DNA of 60,656 nt from Methylophaga pinxianii (GCF_020447225.1 NZ_JAJAEO010000173.1:1-60656); one strand, 5' to 3'; shown: positions 45,996-55,693, counted from the stretch's first letter. Notes: a model not told the origin generated them from the letters alone. Numbers and translations are program-made.

Positions 45996-47270
45996 GTGAG
46001 TACTGAAAAACCACTTATTTTAGTTGTAGACGATGAGCCCGATATTCGTGAGCTTATCAAAGATATTCTCGAAGATGAGGCCTATAGGGTTGTCACCGCG
46101 AGTAATGGAGAAGAGGCGCGCCTGGTTTTTACACAAAATCAACCTCAACTGGTCTTGTTGGATATCTGGATGCCAGACGTTGACGGTATTAGCCTGCTCA
46201 AGGAATTTAAACAACAAAATGCTGGCGTAACAATCGTGATGATGTCTGGCCATGGCACTATCGAAACCGCCGTGGAAGCCACTCGCTCAGGGGCAACCGA
46301 CTTTATTGAAAAACCGTTATCGATGGCGAAGTTATTACGTGCTGTAGAGTTAGCCATTGAAAACCGAGCCAAACAAGCGGCTCAGCGTCATGAGTTTGCC
46401 CTGGAACCTGTCGGTAAAAGCGCCAAATTAACCCAGCTTCGTGAACAGGCCGAGAGGGTTGCTGGTCATGAAATGCCGATTTTACTCATGGGCGAAGGCG
46501 GTACAGGTAAACATTGTTTTGCCTACTACTTGCATAGATTAGGTCTTTATAGTGGCGGTAAATTTATCGAGGTCAGCCCGGAAAGCTTTCCGCTGGATAG
46601 CCATAAACTGGTCTCACTGGCACAAAATAATACCCTGTACATTAACGATGTAGCGCTGCTCAGTGATGAGGCACAAGCCCTGCTGCAGCACTTGCTGGAA
46701 AGTGGTCGGATGAAAGACTGTCAGTTGATCTGTGCAACGCAACTGGGGTTGGATAAAGTGATAGCTCGCGGCGATTTTAGTGAAGGTTTGTTTTATCAAC
46801 TGAATACCATCACTCTGCAAATACCGTCTCTGCGCGATCATGTTGAAGATATCCCTGAACTCGTTCATTTCTTTGTTGATCAACAAACTACCCAGGCCGA
46901 TCTGCCTTATCGTCGCTTCACTGTTGCCGCCCAAAATCGTCTGCGAAACTACGCATGGCCAGGCAATGTGTTGGAACTAAAAAATGTCATCCAACGTCTG
47001 CTGGTATTAGGTGATTCTGATGATATTGATGTCGATGATGTGGAGTCTGCACTTCAAGCCGAGCAACCACCTCAGGCAGATGATGTAACCGGTATTAATT
47101 TTGATCAGCCGTTACGCGAAGCACGTGAGCAGTTTGAACGAATTTATTTGCTGCAAAAACTACAGGAAACCGATGGTAACGTGGGCAAAGCCGCAAAATT
47201 AGCGGGTATGGAGCGCACCCATCTTTATCGAAAACTACGAGCACTTGGCATTGATAGTAAACAAGTTTAA
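45996..47270 (+). CDS. ntrX: Response regulator NtrX with a degenerate AAA+ domain
   Basis: 424 residues, GTG start two bases after ntrY, with SD inside the ntrY end. The receiver domain (1-120) has phospho-acceptor Asp56. The AAA+ domain is altered: Walker A reads GEGGTGKH (166-173), the Ser/Thr after Lys being His, and Walker B reads TLYIND (213-218) instead of xLFLDE. The GAFTGA loop that contacts sigma54 is absent from the short gap between them. The C-terminal Fis-type HTH (NVGKAAKLAGMERTHLYRKL) is intact. This copy should bind DNA and respond to phosphorylation but cannot open sigma54 promoters. Confidence 0.9.
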   Translation: MSTEKPLILVVDDEPDIRELIKDILEDEAYRVVTASNGEEARLVFTQNQPQLVLLDIWMPDVDGISLLKEFKQQNAGVTIVMMSGHGTIETAVEATRSGATDFIEKPLSMAKLLRAVELAIENRAKQAAQRHEFALEPVGKSAKLTQLREQAERVAGHEMPILLMGEGGTGKHCFAYYLHRLGLYSGGKFIEVSPESFPLDSHKLVSLAQNNTLYINDVALLSDEAQALLQHLLESGRMKDCQLICATQLGLDKVIARGDFSEGLFYQLNTITLQIPSLRDHVEDIPELVHFFVDQQTTQADLPYRRFTVAAQNRLRNYAWPGNVLELKNVIQRLLVLGDSDDIDVDDVESALQAEQPPQADDVTGINFDQPLREAREQFERIYLLQKLQETDGNVGKAAKLAGMERTHLYRKLRALGIDSKQV

Positions 47271-47279
47271 GGATTTGCA

Positions 47280-48653
47280 ATGAAGATTCTGATCCTCGGT
47301 GCCGGTCAGGTTGGCGCCTCGGTCGCCGCGACTCTCGCTCGTGAAGATGATGACGTGACGCTGGTGGATACCGATGCCAATAGTTTACATAAGCTTCAGG
47401 ACCACTATGATATCCGGACAATTCAAGGCCTTGCTTCACATCCCGATGTGCTTGAGCGGGCCGGTGCAGCGGATGCTGATTTAGTGCTGGCTGTCACTAA
47501 TAGTGATGAAACCAATATGGTGGCCTGCCAGATTTGTCATACGTTGTATAACACACCAACCAAAATTGCTCGGATTCGCGCTCAGGAATATCTCACCAAA
47601 CCGAAGTTATTCAATAATGATGCCTTTTCAATTGATGTATTAATCAGCCCAGAACAATTAGTCACGGATTATATCCAAAGATTGATTAGCCACCCGAATG
47701 CGCTGCAGGTTCTGGATTTTGCTGATGGCTTGGTGCAACTGGTCGCGGTAAGAGCTTTTCATGGCGGCCCGTTAGTCGGTAATCCTTTACGTGATTTACG
47801 CAAACATATTCCAAAAACCGAAACCCGGGTAGCCGCAATATTCCGTAATGGAAAGGCAATCCTGCCTGAAGCTGAAACGGTCATCGAAGCGGATGATGAG
47901 GTCTTTTTCATTGCCGCCAGCAAAGATATCCGTTCCGTCATGGCGGAATTACGCCGGCTGGAAAAACCCTATAAACGCATAATGCTGGCCGGTGGTGGTA
48001 ACATTGGTATTCGCCTCGCCAGAGCGTTGGAAAACGATTATCAAATCAAAATAATCGAAGCGAATAGCGATCGCGCCGATTACTTATCCGAGGAGCTATC
48101 CAAAAGTATCGTGTTATTAGGTGATGTCGCCAATGAAGAATTATTGCTGGAAGAAGAAATTGATAATGTTGATTTATTCTGTGCGCTGACCAATGACGAC
48201 GAGGCGAATATTCTGTCCGCCATGCTGGCAAAGCGGCTGGGCGCTCGTAAAGTTTTATCGTTAATCAATCGAGCCGCTTATGTGGATTTGGTCGAAAGCG
48301 GCACCATCGATATCGCTTTATCTCCCCAACAGGCGACTATCGGTAGTTTACTGGCACACATTCGCCGAGGTGATATCGTGGCAGTGCATTCGTTGCGGCG
48401 GGGTGCTGCTGAGGCCTTGGAAGCCATTGCGCATGGTGATAAAGGCTCCTCCATGGTGGTTGGTAGACGCATTGATGAAATTGATTTGCCGCCAGGCACC
48501 TCTATTGGTGCAATTGTTCGAGGTGAAGAAGTTATTATCGCGCATCGAAATACCATGGTCGAAGCAGAGGATCACGTTATTTTATTTTTAACCAATAAGC
48601 GTTACATCAAAGAGGTCGAACGCTTATTCCAGGTCGGATTCACCTTTTTCTAG
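47280..48653 (+). CDS. trkA: Trk potassium uptake regulator TrkA
   Basis: 457 residues arranged as two repeats: RCK-N domains opening [14 protein letters not shown] (residue 3) and [14 protein letters not shown] (about 234), each followed by an RCK-C domain. It binds NAD(H) and ATP on the cytoplasmic face and gates the TrkH potassium channel. No trkH is in the window. It follows ntrX by nine bases. Confidence 0.95.
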   Translation: MKILILGAGQVGASVAATLAREDDDVTLVDTDANSLHKLQDHYDIRTIQGLASHPDVLERAGAADADLVLAVTNSDETNMVACQICHTLYNTPTKIARIRAQEYLTKPKLFNNDAFSIDVLISPEQLVTDYIQRLISHPNALQVLDFADGLVQLVAVRAFHGGPLVGNPLRDLRKHIPKTETRVAAIFRNGKAILPEAETVIEADDEVFFIAASKDIRSVMAELRRLEKPYKRIMLAGGGNIGIRLARALENDYQIKIIEANSDRADYLSEELSKSIVLLGDVANEELLLEEEIDNVDLFCALTNDDEANILSAMLAKRLGARKVLSLINRAAYVDLVESGTIDIALSPQQATIGSLLAHIRRGDIVAVHSLRRGAAEALEAIAHGDKGSSMVVGRRIDEIDLPPGTSIGAIVRGEEVIIAHRNTMVEAEDHVILFLTNKRYIKEVERLFQVGFTFF

Positions 48654-48658
48654 TCTTT

Positions 48659-49216
48659 ATGACCTACTCGCTAAAACATCATTTTCTTATCGCCATGCCT
48701 ACATTGATAGACAGTTTTTTCTATCATTCGGTGGTATATCTGTGTGAGCACGATGACGAAGGAGCGATGGGTTTAATCATTAATCGTCCTACCCGAATCA
48801 TGATGCAGGAGCTGCTCAATCACCTGCAAATCACAAATACATCTGAATGGGCCAGTAAGACGGCTGTGTTATTCGGTGGGCCGGTGCAGAAGGATCAGGG
48901 AATGGTGGTTCATAATGGCGGCGAACAATGGAAAAATACCCTGAAAATAACGGACGATACCTTTTTAACGACTTCCAGTGATATTTTGCAATCATTGGGC
49001 ACAGATAAGGGCCCGCCGAATTCTATTGTGACGCTGGGCTATGCCGCCTGGGATGCGGGACAATTGGAACAGGAAATCGCCGATAATAGCTGGTTGACCG
49101 TCGCGGCGACACCCGAGCTGCTTTATCAGACCCCTGCTGAAGAGCGCTGGCAGGCCGCTGCAAAATTACTGGGCATCGATATCAATCTGATGTCTAATAC
49201 CACAGGCCACGCATGA
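48659..49216 (+). CDS. YqgE/AlgH family protein (UPF0301)
   Basis: 185 residues. The family start LIAMPTLIDSFFYHSVVYLCEHDDEGAMGLIIN is visible (positions about 10-42, shown here by its FFYHSVVYLCEH core). Members are conserved with ruvX in many gammaproteobacteria, and no biochemical role is firmly established; AlgH was linked to alginate regulation in Pseudomonas. It overlaps ruvX by four bases. Confidence 0.92.
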   Translation: MTYSLKHHFLIAMPTLIDSFFYHSVVYLCEHDDEGAMGLIINRPTRIMMQELLNHLQITNTSEWASKTAVLFGGPVQKDQGMVVHNGGEQWKNTLKITDDTFLTTSSDILQSLGTDKGPPNSIVTLGYAAWDAGQLEQEIADNSWLTVAATPELLYQTPAEERWQAAAKLLGIDINLMSNTTGHA

Positions 49217-49632
49217 GTTCTGAAAAAAATATTCTCGGCTTTGATTTTGGTATGAAAAGTATTGGTGTGGCGGTTGGACATCAGCTCACCAATACCGCCA
49301 GAGGCATCGAGGCTTTAACTGCCCGTGACGGGATTCCCGACTGGGAAGTTATCGCCAAAATTGTTGCCGAATGGCAACCTGGTCTAATCGTTGTAGGATT
49401 GCCGCTGAATATGGATGGCACAGAACAATTAATGACCGCTGCCGCCAGAAAATTTGGCAATCGCATGAACAATCGTTTTAATATTCCAGTGGTCTGGCAG
49501 GATGAGCGACTCACTACCTTTGAAGCGCTCGACCAAATGGGAATTCGCAGTAAAATGCAGTCCGATAAACGTAGTGATGTCGATAAACTTTCGGCTCAAA
49601 TTATTCTTCAATCATGGTTGGACCTACAATGA
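49213..49632 (+). CDS. ruvX: Putative pre-16S rRNA nuclease RuvX (YqgF)
   Basis: 139 residues with an RNase H-like fold; ILGFDFGMKSIGVAVG near the start carries the first catalytic Asp, and IVVGLPLNMDGTE (about 60-72) and WQDERLTT (about 96) follow. It processes the 5' end of 16S rRNA precursors. Its stop overlaps the pyrR start (ATGA). Confidence 0.94.
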   Translation: MSSEKNILGFDFGMKSIGVAVGHQLTNTARGIEALTARDGIPDWEVIAKIVAEWQPGLIVVGLPLNMDGTEQLMTAAARKFGNRMNNRFNIPVVWQDERLTTFEALDQMGIRSKMQSDKRSDVDKLSAQIILQSWLDLQ

Positions 49633-50159
49633 CAATGCCCAAAACCACAGCGGAAATTCAAAACCTGCTCGAAGAAATGGCTGAAACCATACGTGAGGAG
49701 CTCTCTGATAAAGACCCGCTACTGGTGGGTATTCATACTGGTGGCGTATGGGTTGCCAAAGCATTGCAAAAAATTCTGGGTGAAGACTTTTTTGATGCCC
49801 CTCTGGGCACCTTGAATATTGCTTATTATCGTGATGATTTCACCCGGATTGGCATGCATCCACAAGTCTCTCCCTCCGATCTGCCTTTTGAAGTTGATAA
49901 TCGTCATCTGGTTTTGGTAGATGATATTTTTTACAGTGGTCGTACCACGCGGGCCGCACTGAATGAAATCTTTGATTATGGAAGACCTGCCAGCGTGACA
50001 TTGGCCGTACTGATCGAGCGTGATGGGCGTGAATTACCGATCCGACCAGATATTGTCGGTGCCTCGGTCATTCTGCCACGTAACCAACATTTAAAACTTC
50101 GTAACAAAGAGGGTTTGCAATTGGAGATCCGTGCAGCAGGTGCATTGCATGCCGAGTAA
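49629..50159 (+). CDS. pyrR: PyrR-type phosphoribosyltransferase / pyrimidine regulator
   Basis: 176 residues from the ATG at 49629, whose ATGA overlaps the ruvX stop; an upstream GTG-like frame start at 49614 is less likely. The PRPP-binding motif [17 protein letters not shown] is at about 97-113. In Gram-positives PyrR attenuates pyr operons and has UPRTase activity. In this proteobacterial pyrR-pyrB-pyrC' order its regulatory role is uncertain. No attenuator hairpin was seen. Confidence 0.88.
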   Translation: MTMPKTTAEIQNLLEEMAETIREELSDKDPLLVGIHTGGVWVAKALQKILGEDFFDAPLGTLNIAYYRDDFTRIGMHPQVSPSDLPFEVDNRHLVLVDDIFYSGRTTRAALNEIFDYGRPASVTLAVLIERDGRELPIRPDIVGASVILPRNQHLKLRNKEGLQLEIRAAGALHAE

Positions 50160-51120
50160 TCAACTGACTGAGAATGGCCAGCTACGGCATTTTCTAACAA
50201 TTGAAGGTTTAAAACGACCACTATTAACAGAAATCATGGACCGGGCTGAACAGTTTTCCAGTATCAGTCACCGCCAGGTCAAGAAAGTCCCATTATTACG
50301 TGGGAAAACGATTATTAATTTATTTTTTGAAAACAGTACCCGCACTCGTTCGACATTTGAGTTAGCAGCCAAACGGCTTTCTGCTGATGTGATGAACTTT
50401 AATATCAGCACTTCCGCAACCTCAAAAGGCGAAAGTCTGCTCGATACCCTGCATAACCTTGAAGCCATGCACACCGACATGTTTGTAGTTCGTCACGATC
50501 AAAGTGGCGCCGCAGAATTTATCGCACAGCATGTGGCACCGCATGTCAGTGTGATAAATGCGGGGGATGGTTGTCATGCCCACCCCACCCAGGCGATGCT
50601 GGATATGTTTACGATTCGCCGTCATAAACGGGATTTCGCCAATCTGCGCGTTGCTATCATCGGTGATATTTTGCATTCACGGGTTGCCCGTTCACAAATT
50701 CAGGCTTTAGCGACACTCGGCGTAGGTGAAATTCGGGTTATTGGTCCCCAAACGCTACTGCCTCGAGAGAGCCATACCCTGGGTGTGCATGTATATCACG
50801 ATATGGCCACGGGCCTTAAAGATGTGGATGTGGTGATTACCTTACGTCTGCAACTTGAGCGTATGCAGGGTGCATTATTACCCAGTGCTCGTGAATATTT
50901 CCGCTGTTACGGATTGACCGAAGAAAAGCTCAAGTATGCCAAACCGGATGCCATTGTCATGCATCCTGGTCCTATTAATCGTGGTGTGGAAATAGCTTCT
51001 TCGGTAGCGGACGGTCCACAGTCAGTGATACTGGAACAAGTTACACACGGTATTGCCATTCGAATGGCGGTAATGTCGATGGCCCTGGCCAGCCAATCAG
51101 AACAGGCAGAGATCGAATAA
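50149..51120 (+). CDS. pyrB: Aspartate carbamoyltransferase catalytic subunit
   Basis: 323 residues from [13 protein letters not shown], which overlaps the pyrR end by 11 bp; a frame start at 50131 is possible. The carbamoyl-phosphate loop [11 protein letters not shown] is at about 60-70, and the [12 protein letters not shown] segment is at about 145. It makes carbamoyl-aspartate in pyrimidine synthesis. No pyrI is adjacent; instead it overlaps pyrC' by one base, as in Pseudomonas-type ATCase. Confidence 0.96.
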   Translation: MPSNQLTENGQLRHFLTIEGLKRPLLTEIMDRAEQFSSISHRQVKKVPLLRGKTIINLFFENSTRTRSTFELAAKRLSADVMNFNISTSATSKGESLLDTLHNLEAMHTDMFVVRHDQSGAAEFIAQHVAPHVSVINAGDGCHAHPTQAMLDMFTIRRHKRDFANLRVAIIGDILHSRVARSQIQALATLGVGEIRVIGPQTLLPRESHTLGVHVYHDMATGLKDVDVVITLRLQLERMQGALLPSAREYFRCYGLTEEKLKYAKPDAIVMHPGPINRGVEIASSVADGPQSVILEQVTHGIAIRMAVMSMALASQSEQAEIE

Positions 51121-52403
51121 TGAAGATTTGTATTCAAAATGGTCGCGTCATTGACCCTGCCAGCCAACTGGATATTGATCATAATATCTACATCGAAGAT
51201 GGACGTATTGTCGCTATTGCGGAAGATTTGCCAGAGTTTGACGCCGATATTGAAATTGATGCGTATAACAAAATAATATGCCCCGGTTTGGTTGATTTAA
51301 GTGCGCGATTACGTGAGCCGGGCCAGGAACATACCGCGACTATTGAGAGTGAAACCCGGGCTGCTGCAGCGGGTGGCATAACAACACTAGCCGTCCCGCC
51401 GGATACCGATCCGGTTATCGATACTCCTGCTGTGGTGGAATTAATTGAAGATCGTGCAAAAAAAGCCGGTCGGACGATGGTGCTAACTGTTGGTGCATTG
51501 ACCCAAAAATTAAATGGCGAATTATTAGCCGAAATGGCCGCACTCAAAGCGGCAGGTTGTGTCGGTGTCAGCAATGGCATAACCGAAATAAAAAATACGG
51601 TGGTTTGGCGACGCGCACTGGAATACGCAGCGACGCTGGATTTAACCGTGTTTATTAATCCAGCGGATCCGTGGTTGCAAAAACAAGGTTGCGTCCACGA
51701 GGGGACTGTTAGCGCAAGACTCGGATTATCCGGTATCCCGGAAAGTGCAGAAATCATTGCTGTCAGTCGAGACTTGATACTTATTGAACAAACCGGAGTA
51801 CGCGCTCACTTTCATAGTATATCCACCGGCAAAGCAGTTAAATTAATTCGTGAAGCCCAGGAGCGAGGTTTGCCAGTTACCGCAGATGTCAGTGCACACC
51901 ATCTGCATTTATGTGAACATGATTTGGGCAACTACGATAGTTTTAGCCATGTGATGCCACCATTACGTGGCGTGCGGGATCGAGAACAGTTAAAGCAAGG
52001 TTTACGTGATGGTGTTATTCAGGCGGTTTCCTCTCATCATCAACCGTTGGATGCTGATGCGAAGCTTGGGCCGTTTGCTGAAACCACACCCGGAATCTCG
52101 GCTTTGGAGACCCTGTTACCACTGACATTTAAGTTAGTCGAAGACGATGAAATCAGCCTGCATCAGGCTATTGCCAGCTTAACTTGTCAACCTGCAGCCA
52201 TTCTGGGAATTGATGCTGGACAACTCAAAGTCGGCGCCAGTGCTGATATCTGTATTATCGATGCCGATGTGCAATATGACTGTACACCCTCAGCATTTAT
52301 CAGTGCCGGTAAAAACAGTCCATTTGGCGGATGGTTATTTCAACATCAGGTCAGCCATACGCTGTTTCAAGGTAAGGTTGTTTATCAACGTCCGGACAGA
52401 TAA
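51120..52403 (+). CDS. pyrX: Non-catalytic dihydroorotase-like ATCase partner (PyrC')
   Basis: 427 residues in the amidohydrolase fold, but the metal-binding HxH at the start of the barrel is replaced by Ser61-Ala62-Arg63 (VDLSARLREPG), and the late catalytic Asp region reads SSHHQPLD in place of TDHAPH. It can therefore not hydrolyse dihydroorotate. In Pseudomonas the equivalent protein is an inactive scaffold for a PyrB-PyrC' dodecamer. The one-base overlap with pyrB supports an obligatory complex. The true pyrC must lie outside the window. Confidence 0.9.
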   Translation: MKICIQNGRVIDPASQLDIDHNIYIEDGRIVAIAEDLPEFDADIEIDAYNKIICPGLVDLSARLREPGQEHTATIESETRAAAAGGITTLAVPPDTDPVIDTPAVVELIEDRAKKAGRTMVLTVGALTQKLNGELLAEMAALKAAGCVGVSNGITEIKNTVVWRRALEYAATLDLTVFINPADPWLQKQGCVHEGTVSARLGLSGIPESAEIIAVSRDLILIEQTGVRAHFHSISTGKAVKLIREAQERGLPVTADVSAHHLHLCEHDLGNYDSFSHVMPPLRGVRDREQLKQGLRDGVIQAVSSHHQPLDADAKLGPFAETTPGISALETLLPLTFKLVEDDEISLHQAIASLTCQPAAILGIDAGQLKVGASADICIIDADVQYDCTPSAFISAGKNSPFGGWLFQHQVSHTLFQGKVVYQRPDR

Positions 52404-52421
52404 CCAAAAGGAGTTTTCAAA

Positions 52422-52598
52422 ATGACTATCACGCGTAATGGATTTAAATTATTGGCTCTGCTGGCCGTTGTCTTCGTATTTTCAGCCTGTGCTCCCGAAG
52501 TCGGTTCAGATGAGTGGTGTGTGCATATGAAGGAAAAACCGAAAGGTGACTGGACAGCAAACGAAGCGGGAGATTATGCCGAGCATTGCCTGCTCTGA
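52422..52598 (+). CDS. Small DUF3012-like lipoprotein
   Basis: 58 residues, behind AAAGGAG at good spacing. It has a lipoprotein signal peptide with the lipobox FSAC (acceptor Cys23) followed by a short domain with WCxxM and a TANEAGDYAEHC pattern. From memory this matches the DUF3012 family of tiny envelope lipoproteins. Two further Cys (33 and 56) could form a disulphide. It lies 18 bp after pyrC' and is just too short to show clearly as a long frame. Function is unknown. Confidence 0.8.
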   Translation: MTITRNGFKLLALLAVVFVFSACAPEVGSDEWCVHMKEKPKGDWTANEAGDYAEHCLL

Positions 52599-52603
52599 TT
52601 GAT

Positions 52604-53359
52604 ATGACAGAATCACTCTTTGCCCTCGATTTTGATGGTGTCATTTGCGATAGTGCCTTAGAAACCGGCTTAAGTGGCTGGCAGGTTGCCTCACGCATCT
52701 GGGGAGAAATGCCAGAACAAATGCCCGAACAGATCATGACAGATTTTCGTCAAATCAGGCCCGTTATGGAAACGGGGTTCGAGGCGATATTAATTTGTCG
52801 ACTTTTATTTGAAGGGCTACAGCCTGCTCTGCTAATGGACGATTTTGCCAGTCAGCTCAAAAGCCTGATGGCACGCGAATATCTTGACGTTGCGGATTTG
52901 AAGAAAAAGTTTGGAGAGTATCGGGACAATTGGATTGAGACGGATCTTGTTGGCTGGATTGGCATGAATCCACTTTATCCTGGTGTCACTGATTTATTAC
53001 AAACTATTCCGCTTAAGCAACGATATATTATTACCACCAAACAGGAACGTTTCGTTATTGAAATTTTGGCAGCTAATCAGATCGAAATTCTGCCGGATCA
53101 GGTTTATGGACTGGAACGTCAACTGAAAAAACCACAAATCCTGGATGATTTACAGCAATTAAATCCTCACGCAACCATTTTATTTGTTGAAGATCGTCTG
53201 CCAACCCTGCTGGATGTCATTGAGACCCCTTCACTTTCCGTTCTGAATTTGTATTTTGCGACGTGGGGCTACAACACTCAAACAGATAAACAGCTTGCTC
53301 TACACCATCCCAGAATAATCAGTTTAGATACCCCGGCTTTACTTAAACTGGCGCATTGA
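52604..53359 (+). CDS. HAD-superfamily hydrolase
   Basis: 251 residues from the ATG at 52604, five bases after the lipoprotein gene; a TTG at 52586 inside it is less likely. Motif I is DFDGVICDS (nucleophile Asp9, acid Asp11), motif II has TTK (about 145), and motif IV is FVEDRLPTL (about 194). A phosphatase acting on a small substrate is expected. The cap domain is about 20-100. Substrate cannot be assigned. Confidence 0.88.
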   Translation: MTESLFALDFDGVICDSALETGLSGWQVASRIWGEMPEQMPEQIMTDFRQIRPVMETGFEAILICRLLFEGLQPALLMDDFASQLKSLMAREYLDVADLKKKFGEYRDNWIETDLVGWIGMNPLYPGVTDLLQTIPLKQRYIITTKQERFVIEILAANQIEILPDQVYGLERQLKKPQILDDLQQLNPHATILFVEDRLPTLLDVIETPSLSVLNLYFATWGYNTQTDKQLALHHPRIISLDTPALLKLAH

Positions 53360-54014
53360 GGTGATAAACTGCGTTAACAACCAGCGTTTTGGATAATGGC
53401 TCCTAAAGCAGCTCTTATTATTGCTAATTCCAGCTTTTTCAGGAGAATGATCTGGAAGCCTCGAAGGCTCTCGGGAAATTCAAATGTTCAATCCATAAGA
53501 AGATGAAATCGCTGCTTTACTCTCTGTTTGTCTGATGGGCCAAAACAAGCTCTTGAGCACACCATGAAAAACATATTTTGTTTGGCCTGGCCTTGTTGCT
53601 GACGATGGGGATTTATTGGATTGATTGCCACGATCGAACCTGTTTGGTTAGGAACCAGCATGTTGATAGACATGGTTCAATAACGCGATTTATTGGTGAA
53701 TTATATTGAGCTTGGGCGACATAAAAATGCTCATTTAACCGAGGTAGTCAGTGCAGCATTCAGCCTGAATGCTTACGCCCCATATTGTGACTACTTTAAG
53801 CACCGTGATGGGAATGATCCAGCTTCCCTGGAGTATTGCGGAGGTTTGGAAATATTACAACCACGCGATTGCTGTGGTTTGGAGATTAAGCTTTTCGATG
53901 CCGGTGAGTTTATTACTGGCTCCTCTGGTTTATCACCTGTTTCACTCTATTAAAGATCGAAACAAATTAGATAACCAGACAGCATTAACTAGATGGGAAG
54001 GTCTTCCAAAAAAA
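53360..54014. other. Gene-poor stretch, possible decayed membrane-protein gene
   Basis: 655 bp with no intact gene. Several short frames look like fragments of one protein in changing frames: LALLLTMGIYW near 53575, then IATIEPVWLGTSMLIDMVQ followed by a stop at 53681, then RDLLVNYIELG, and later a hydrophobic frame around 53800-53950 (PVSLLLAPLVYHLFHS). A start, ribosome site and continuous frame are all missing. It is compatible with a frameshifted relic, but I recognise no parent family. Confidence 0.3.
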
Positions 54015-54091
54015 TGGCGGAGCGGACGGGACTCGAACCCGCGACCTCCGGCGTGACAGGCCAGCATTCTAACCAACTGAACTACCGCTCC
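54015..54091 (-). tRNA. tRNA-Asp (GTC anticodon)
   Basis: 77 nt including encoded CCA. The acceptor stem GGAGCGG/CCGCTCC pairs fully, the D-arm reads TAGTTCAGTTGGTTAGA, the anticodon loop is CTGTCAC with GTC, and the T-arm is GCGGGTTCGAGTCCCGT. The gene is on the minus strand, facing the gene-poor stretch. Direct repeats of its 3' end, which would mark an integration site, were not seen nearby. Confidence 0.97.
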
Positions 54092-54269
54092 GCGACCTGA
54101 TGGTTTAACAACAACCGGTCAGGAAGCGTGCAAGAATACAGCAAAAAATTAAAAGGTGTTAGTGTTGATCAGAAAAAATTCTGTGCCACATGCTAAGTGT
54201 TTGAAATTAAGTCTATTAGATGGTTTTACCGATTGTAGAATTTACAATCTGGCGATGATTTACGGGCAA

Positions 54270-54309
54270 AAAAATCCCCCGAAAGCCAGTTAACTGGCTG
54301 ACGGGGGAG
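54270..54309 (-). terminator. Rho-independent terminator after the tethered pseudoazurin gene
   Basis: On the minus strand CTCCCCCG ... CGGGGGA encloses a second perfect pairing AGCCAGTTAACTGGCT, followed by a T7 tract: a strong compound terminator. Confidence 0.9.
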
Positions 54310-54314
54310 TTTAA

Positions 54315-55154
54315 TTACATTGCTTCGGCTGCTTGGACCGCTTTATTTACCAGACGTTTTGCTGCACCCTTGGCTCCAGAATTTTTAATTTGCTCCAGAT
54401 TAACCGGTTTCCCGACAATGATGGCACCACCCATGCCTGCACCGAAATGTGGGGTACATTTATAAATATAGATGCCTTCTTGAGTAAAGGTACGGCTGAA
54501 GTTTTCACTCATTTCAGACATCCACATTTCTGCACCTTCAGGAATCAAACCTTCAATCGATTCCGTATTATGTGTGCTCATATTGGTCCAGGATACGGAA
54601 TCACCCGGCGCAATCGTCAAGACCAAAGGCTCATAAATCAAACCTTGTGCGGTCACGGTATGATTTTTTGACTCAACGGTAGCTGGCTCAGCAACTTCGG
54701 CTGGTTCTTCAGTAATACCGGCTTCTTTTTCGACTTCCTGTAATCTTGCTTCAGCATCAGCACGGCCTTCTGCTGCTGAATTTTCTGCAGCAGCAATTGC
54801 TTCATCCGCACGATCACTTACTGTTTTACTGGTTTCCTTTGCCGTTTCGATGGCAGATTCCACGGCTTCATTCGTGTTATTCAACACCTCTTCCTCGGTG
54901 TTGCTTTCTAATGCTTCCGCCTCCTGCTGAGCTGCCTGAGAAACTTGCTCACTGGCGGTTGTCGTCTCTTCAACCTGTGTGGTTTCATCGGTTGATTCAA
55001 CAGCTTCTGACATCTTTTCAAGCACCTGCTCAGGTGAGCTAGGACGATCATAATGCTCACTGGTACCGGAAATAAACGATGAAACGGCTGCCACTACAAA
55101 CACCGCTATAGCAATAATAATAGCTGCGGTAATAATAGATCGAGAATGACGCAT
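54315..55154 (-). CDS. Membrane-tethered pseudoazurin-type cupredoxin with long acidic stalk
   Basis: 279 residues from the ATG after TTGGAGAGTCTA (an upstream TTG in the same frame overlaps the Shine-Dalgarno itself). One membrane helix (residues 7-28) is followed by an Ala/Glu/Ser/Thr-rich, helix- or coil-forming stalk (about 30-165) and then a pseudoazurin domain (about 166-260). The type-1 copper ligands are all present: His195, Cys233, His236, Met241 (HN...CTPHFGAGM). It should be an electron carrier fixed to the inner membrane, facing the periplasm. The paralogue at 58989-59414 is soluble. Usual pseudoazurins are about 145 residues, so the anchor and stalk are the unusual part. Confidence 0.85.
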   Translation of the reverse strand: MRHSRSIITAAIIIAIAVFVVAAVSSFISGTSEHYDRPSSPEQVLEKMSEAVESTDETTQVEETTTASEQVSQAAQQEAEALESNTEEEVLNNTNEAVESAIETAKETSKTVSDRADEAIAAAENSAAEGRADAEARLQEVEKEAGITEEPAEVAEPATVESKNHTVTAQGLIYEPLVLTIAPGDSVSWTNMSTHNTESIEGLIPEGAEMWMSEMSENFSRTFTQEGIYIYKCTPHFGAGMGGAIIVGKPVNLEQIKNSGAKGAAKRLVNKAVQAAEAM

Positions 55155-55693
55155 TAGACTCTCCAAGTGATTAAATTTTTACTGATCATACCATCACCTT
55201 ATGGCTATATATAAGCTGTTCAGCGTATTTGTTTGATTTAGGACAAGTTCACTCGCCTCTTCATTTGATTGAATTCTTTTGGGTAACTTTTAAAAAAGGT
55301 ATTACTCCCATCAATTTTGTGCGCATCTTCCTGCTTTTTTGCTAAAAATTGGACTCAAAAGTCCAGTTTCGTTGTATTTAAACAACATTTTTTCTAAATT
55401 TTTTTCATTCAAACAACAGTTTATGAAAATGTTTGTATACAGCCAGAGCATTGGCTGCTTTAAACCTAACTAAAAACCAGCTATCCAGAAGCGCTCTTTA
55501 GTCAACCTATTAACGTTAAATCAAAAACGGATCAATTTGGTCTATTTCAGCCAAATACAAAGCTTCTTTATCCAAATCACGCGTAAACACTGGGCTAAGC
55601 ACCTATCACACCCCAGCTTTAGGAATTTTTCCTATATGAAGCTGAAAAACCTGAAGCTAGCCTTCATGAGCTTTTTACGCACAGGAGAGAGAA
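55155..55693. other. Upstream region of the FecA-like TonB receptor
   Basis: 539 bp between divergent genes with no convincing CDS. The hairpin TGGACT-CAAA-AGTCCA (55350-55365) is a possible operator or small terminator. AT-rich runs near 55390-55430 may hold promoters. A 27-codon frame starting at 55636 overlaps the receptor start and looks spurious. I saw no cobalamin or other riboswitch core. Confidence 0.4.
55350..55365. promoter_or_regulatory. Perfect 6-bp-arm inverted repeat in the divergent promoter region
   Basis: TGGACT / AGTCCA with a CAAA spacer lies between the tethered pseudoazurin and TonB receptor genes. It has no T run, so an operator is more likely than a terminator. The regulator is unknown. 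Confidence 0.3.

Noticed and set aside
53360-54091. Integrative-element attachment site at tRNA-Asp
   Set aside because: No repeat of the tRNA 3' end or integrase gene was seen.
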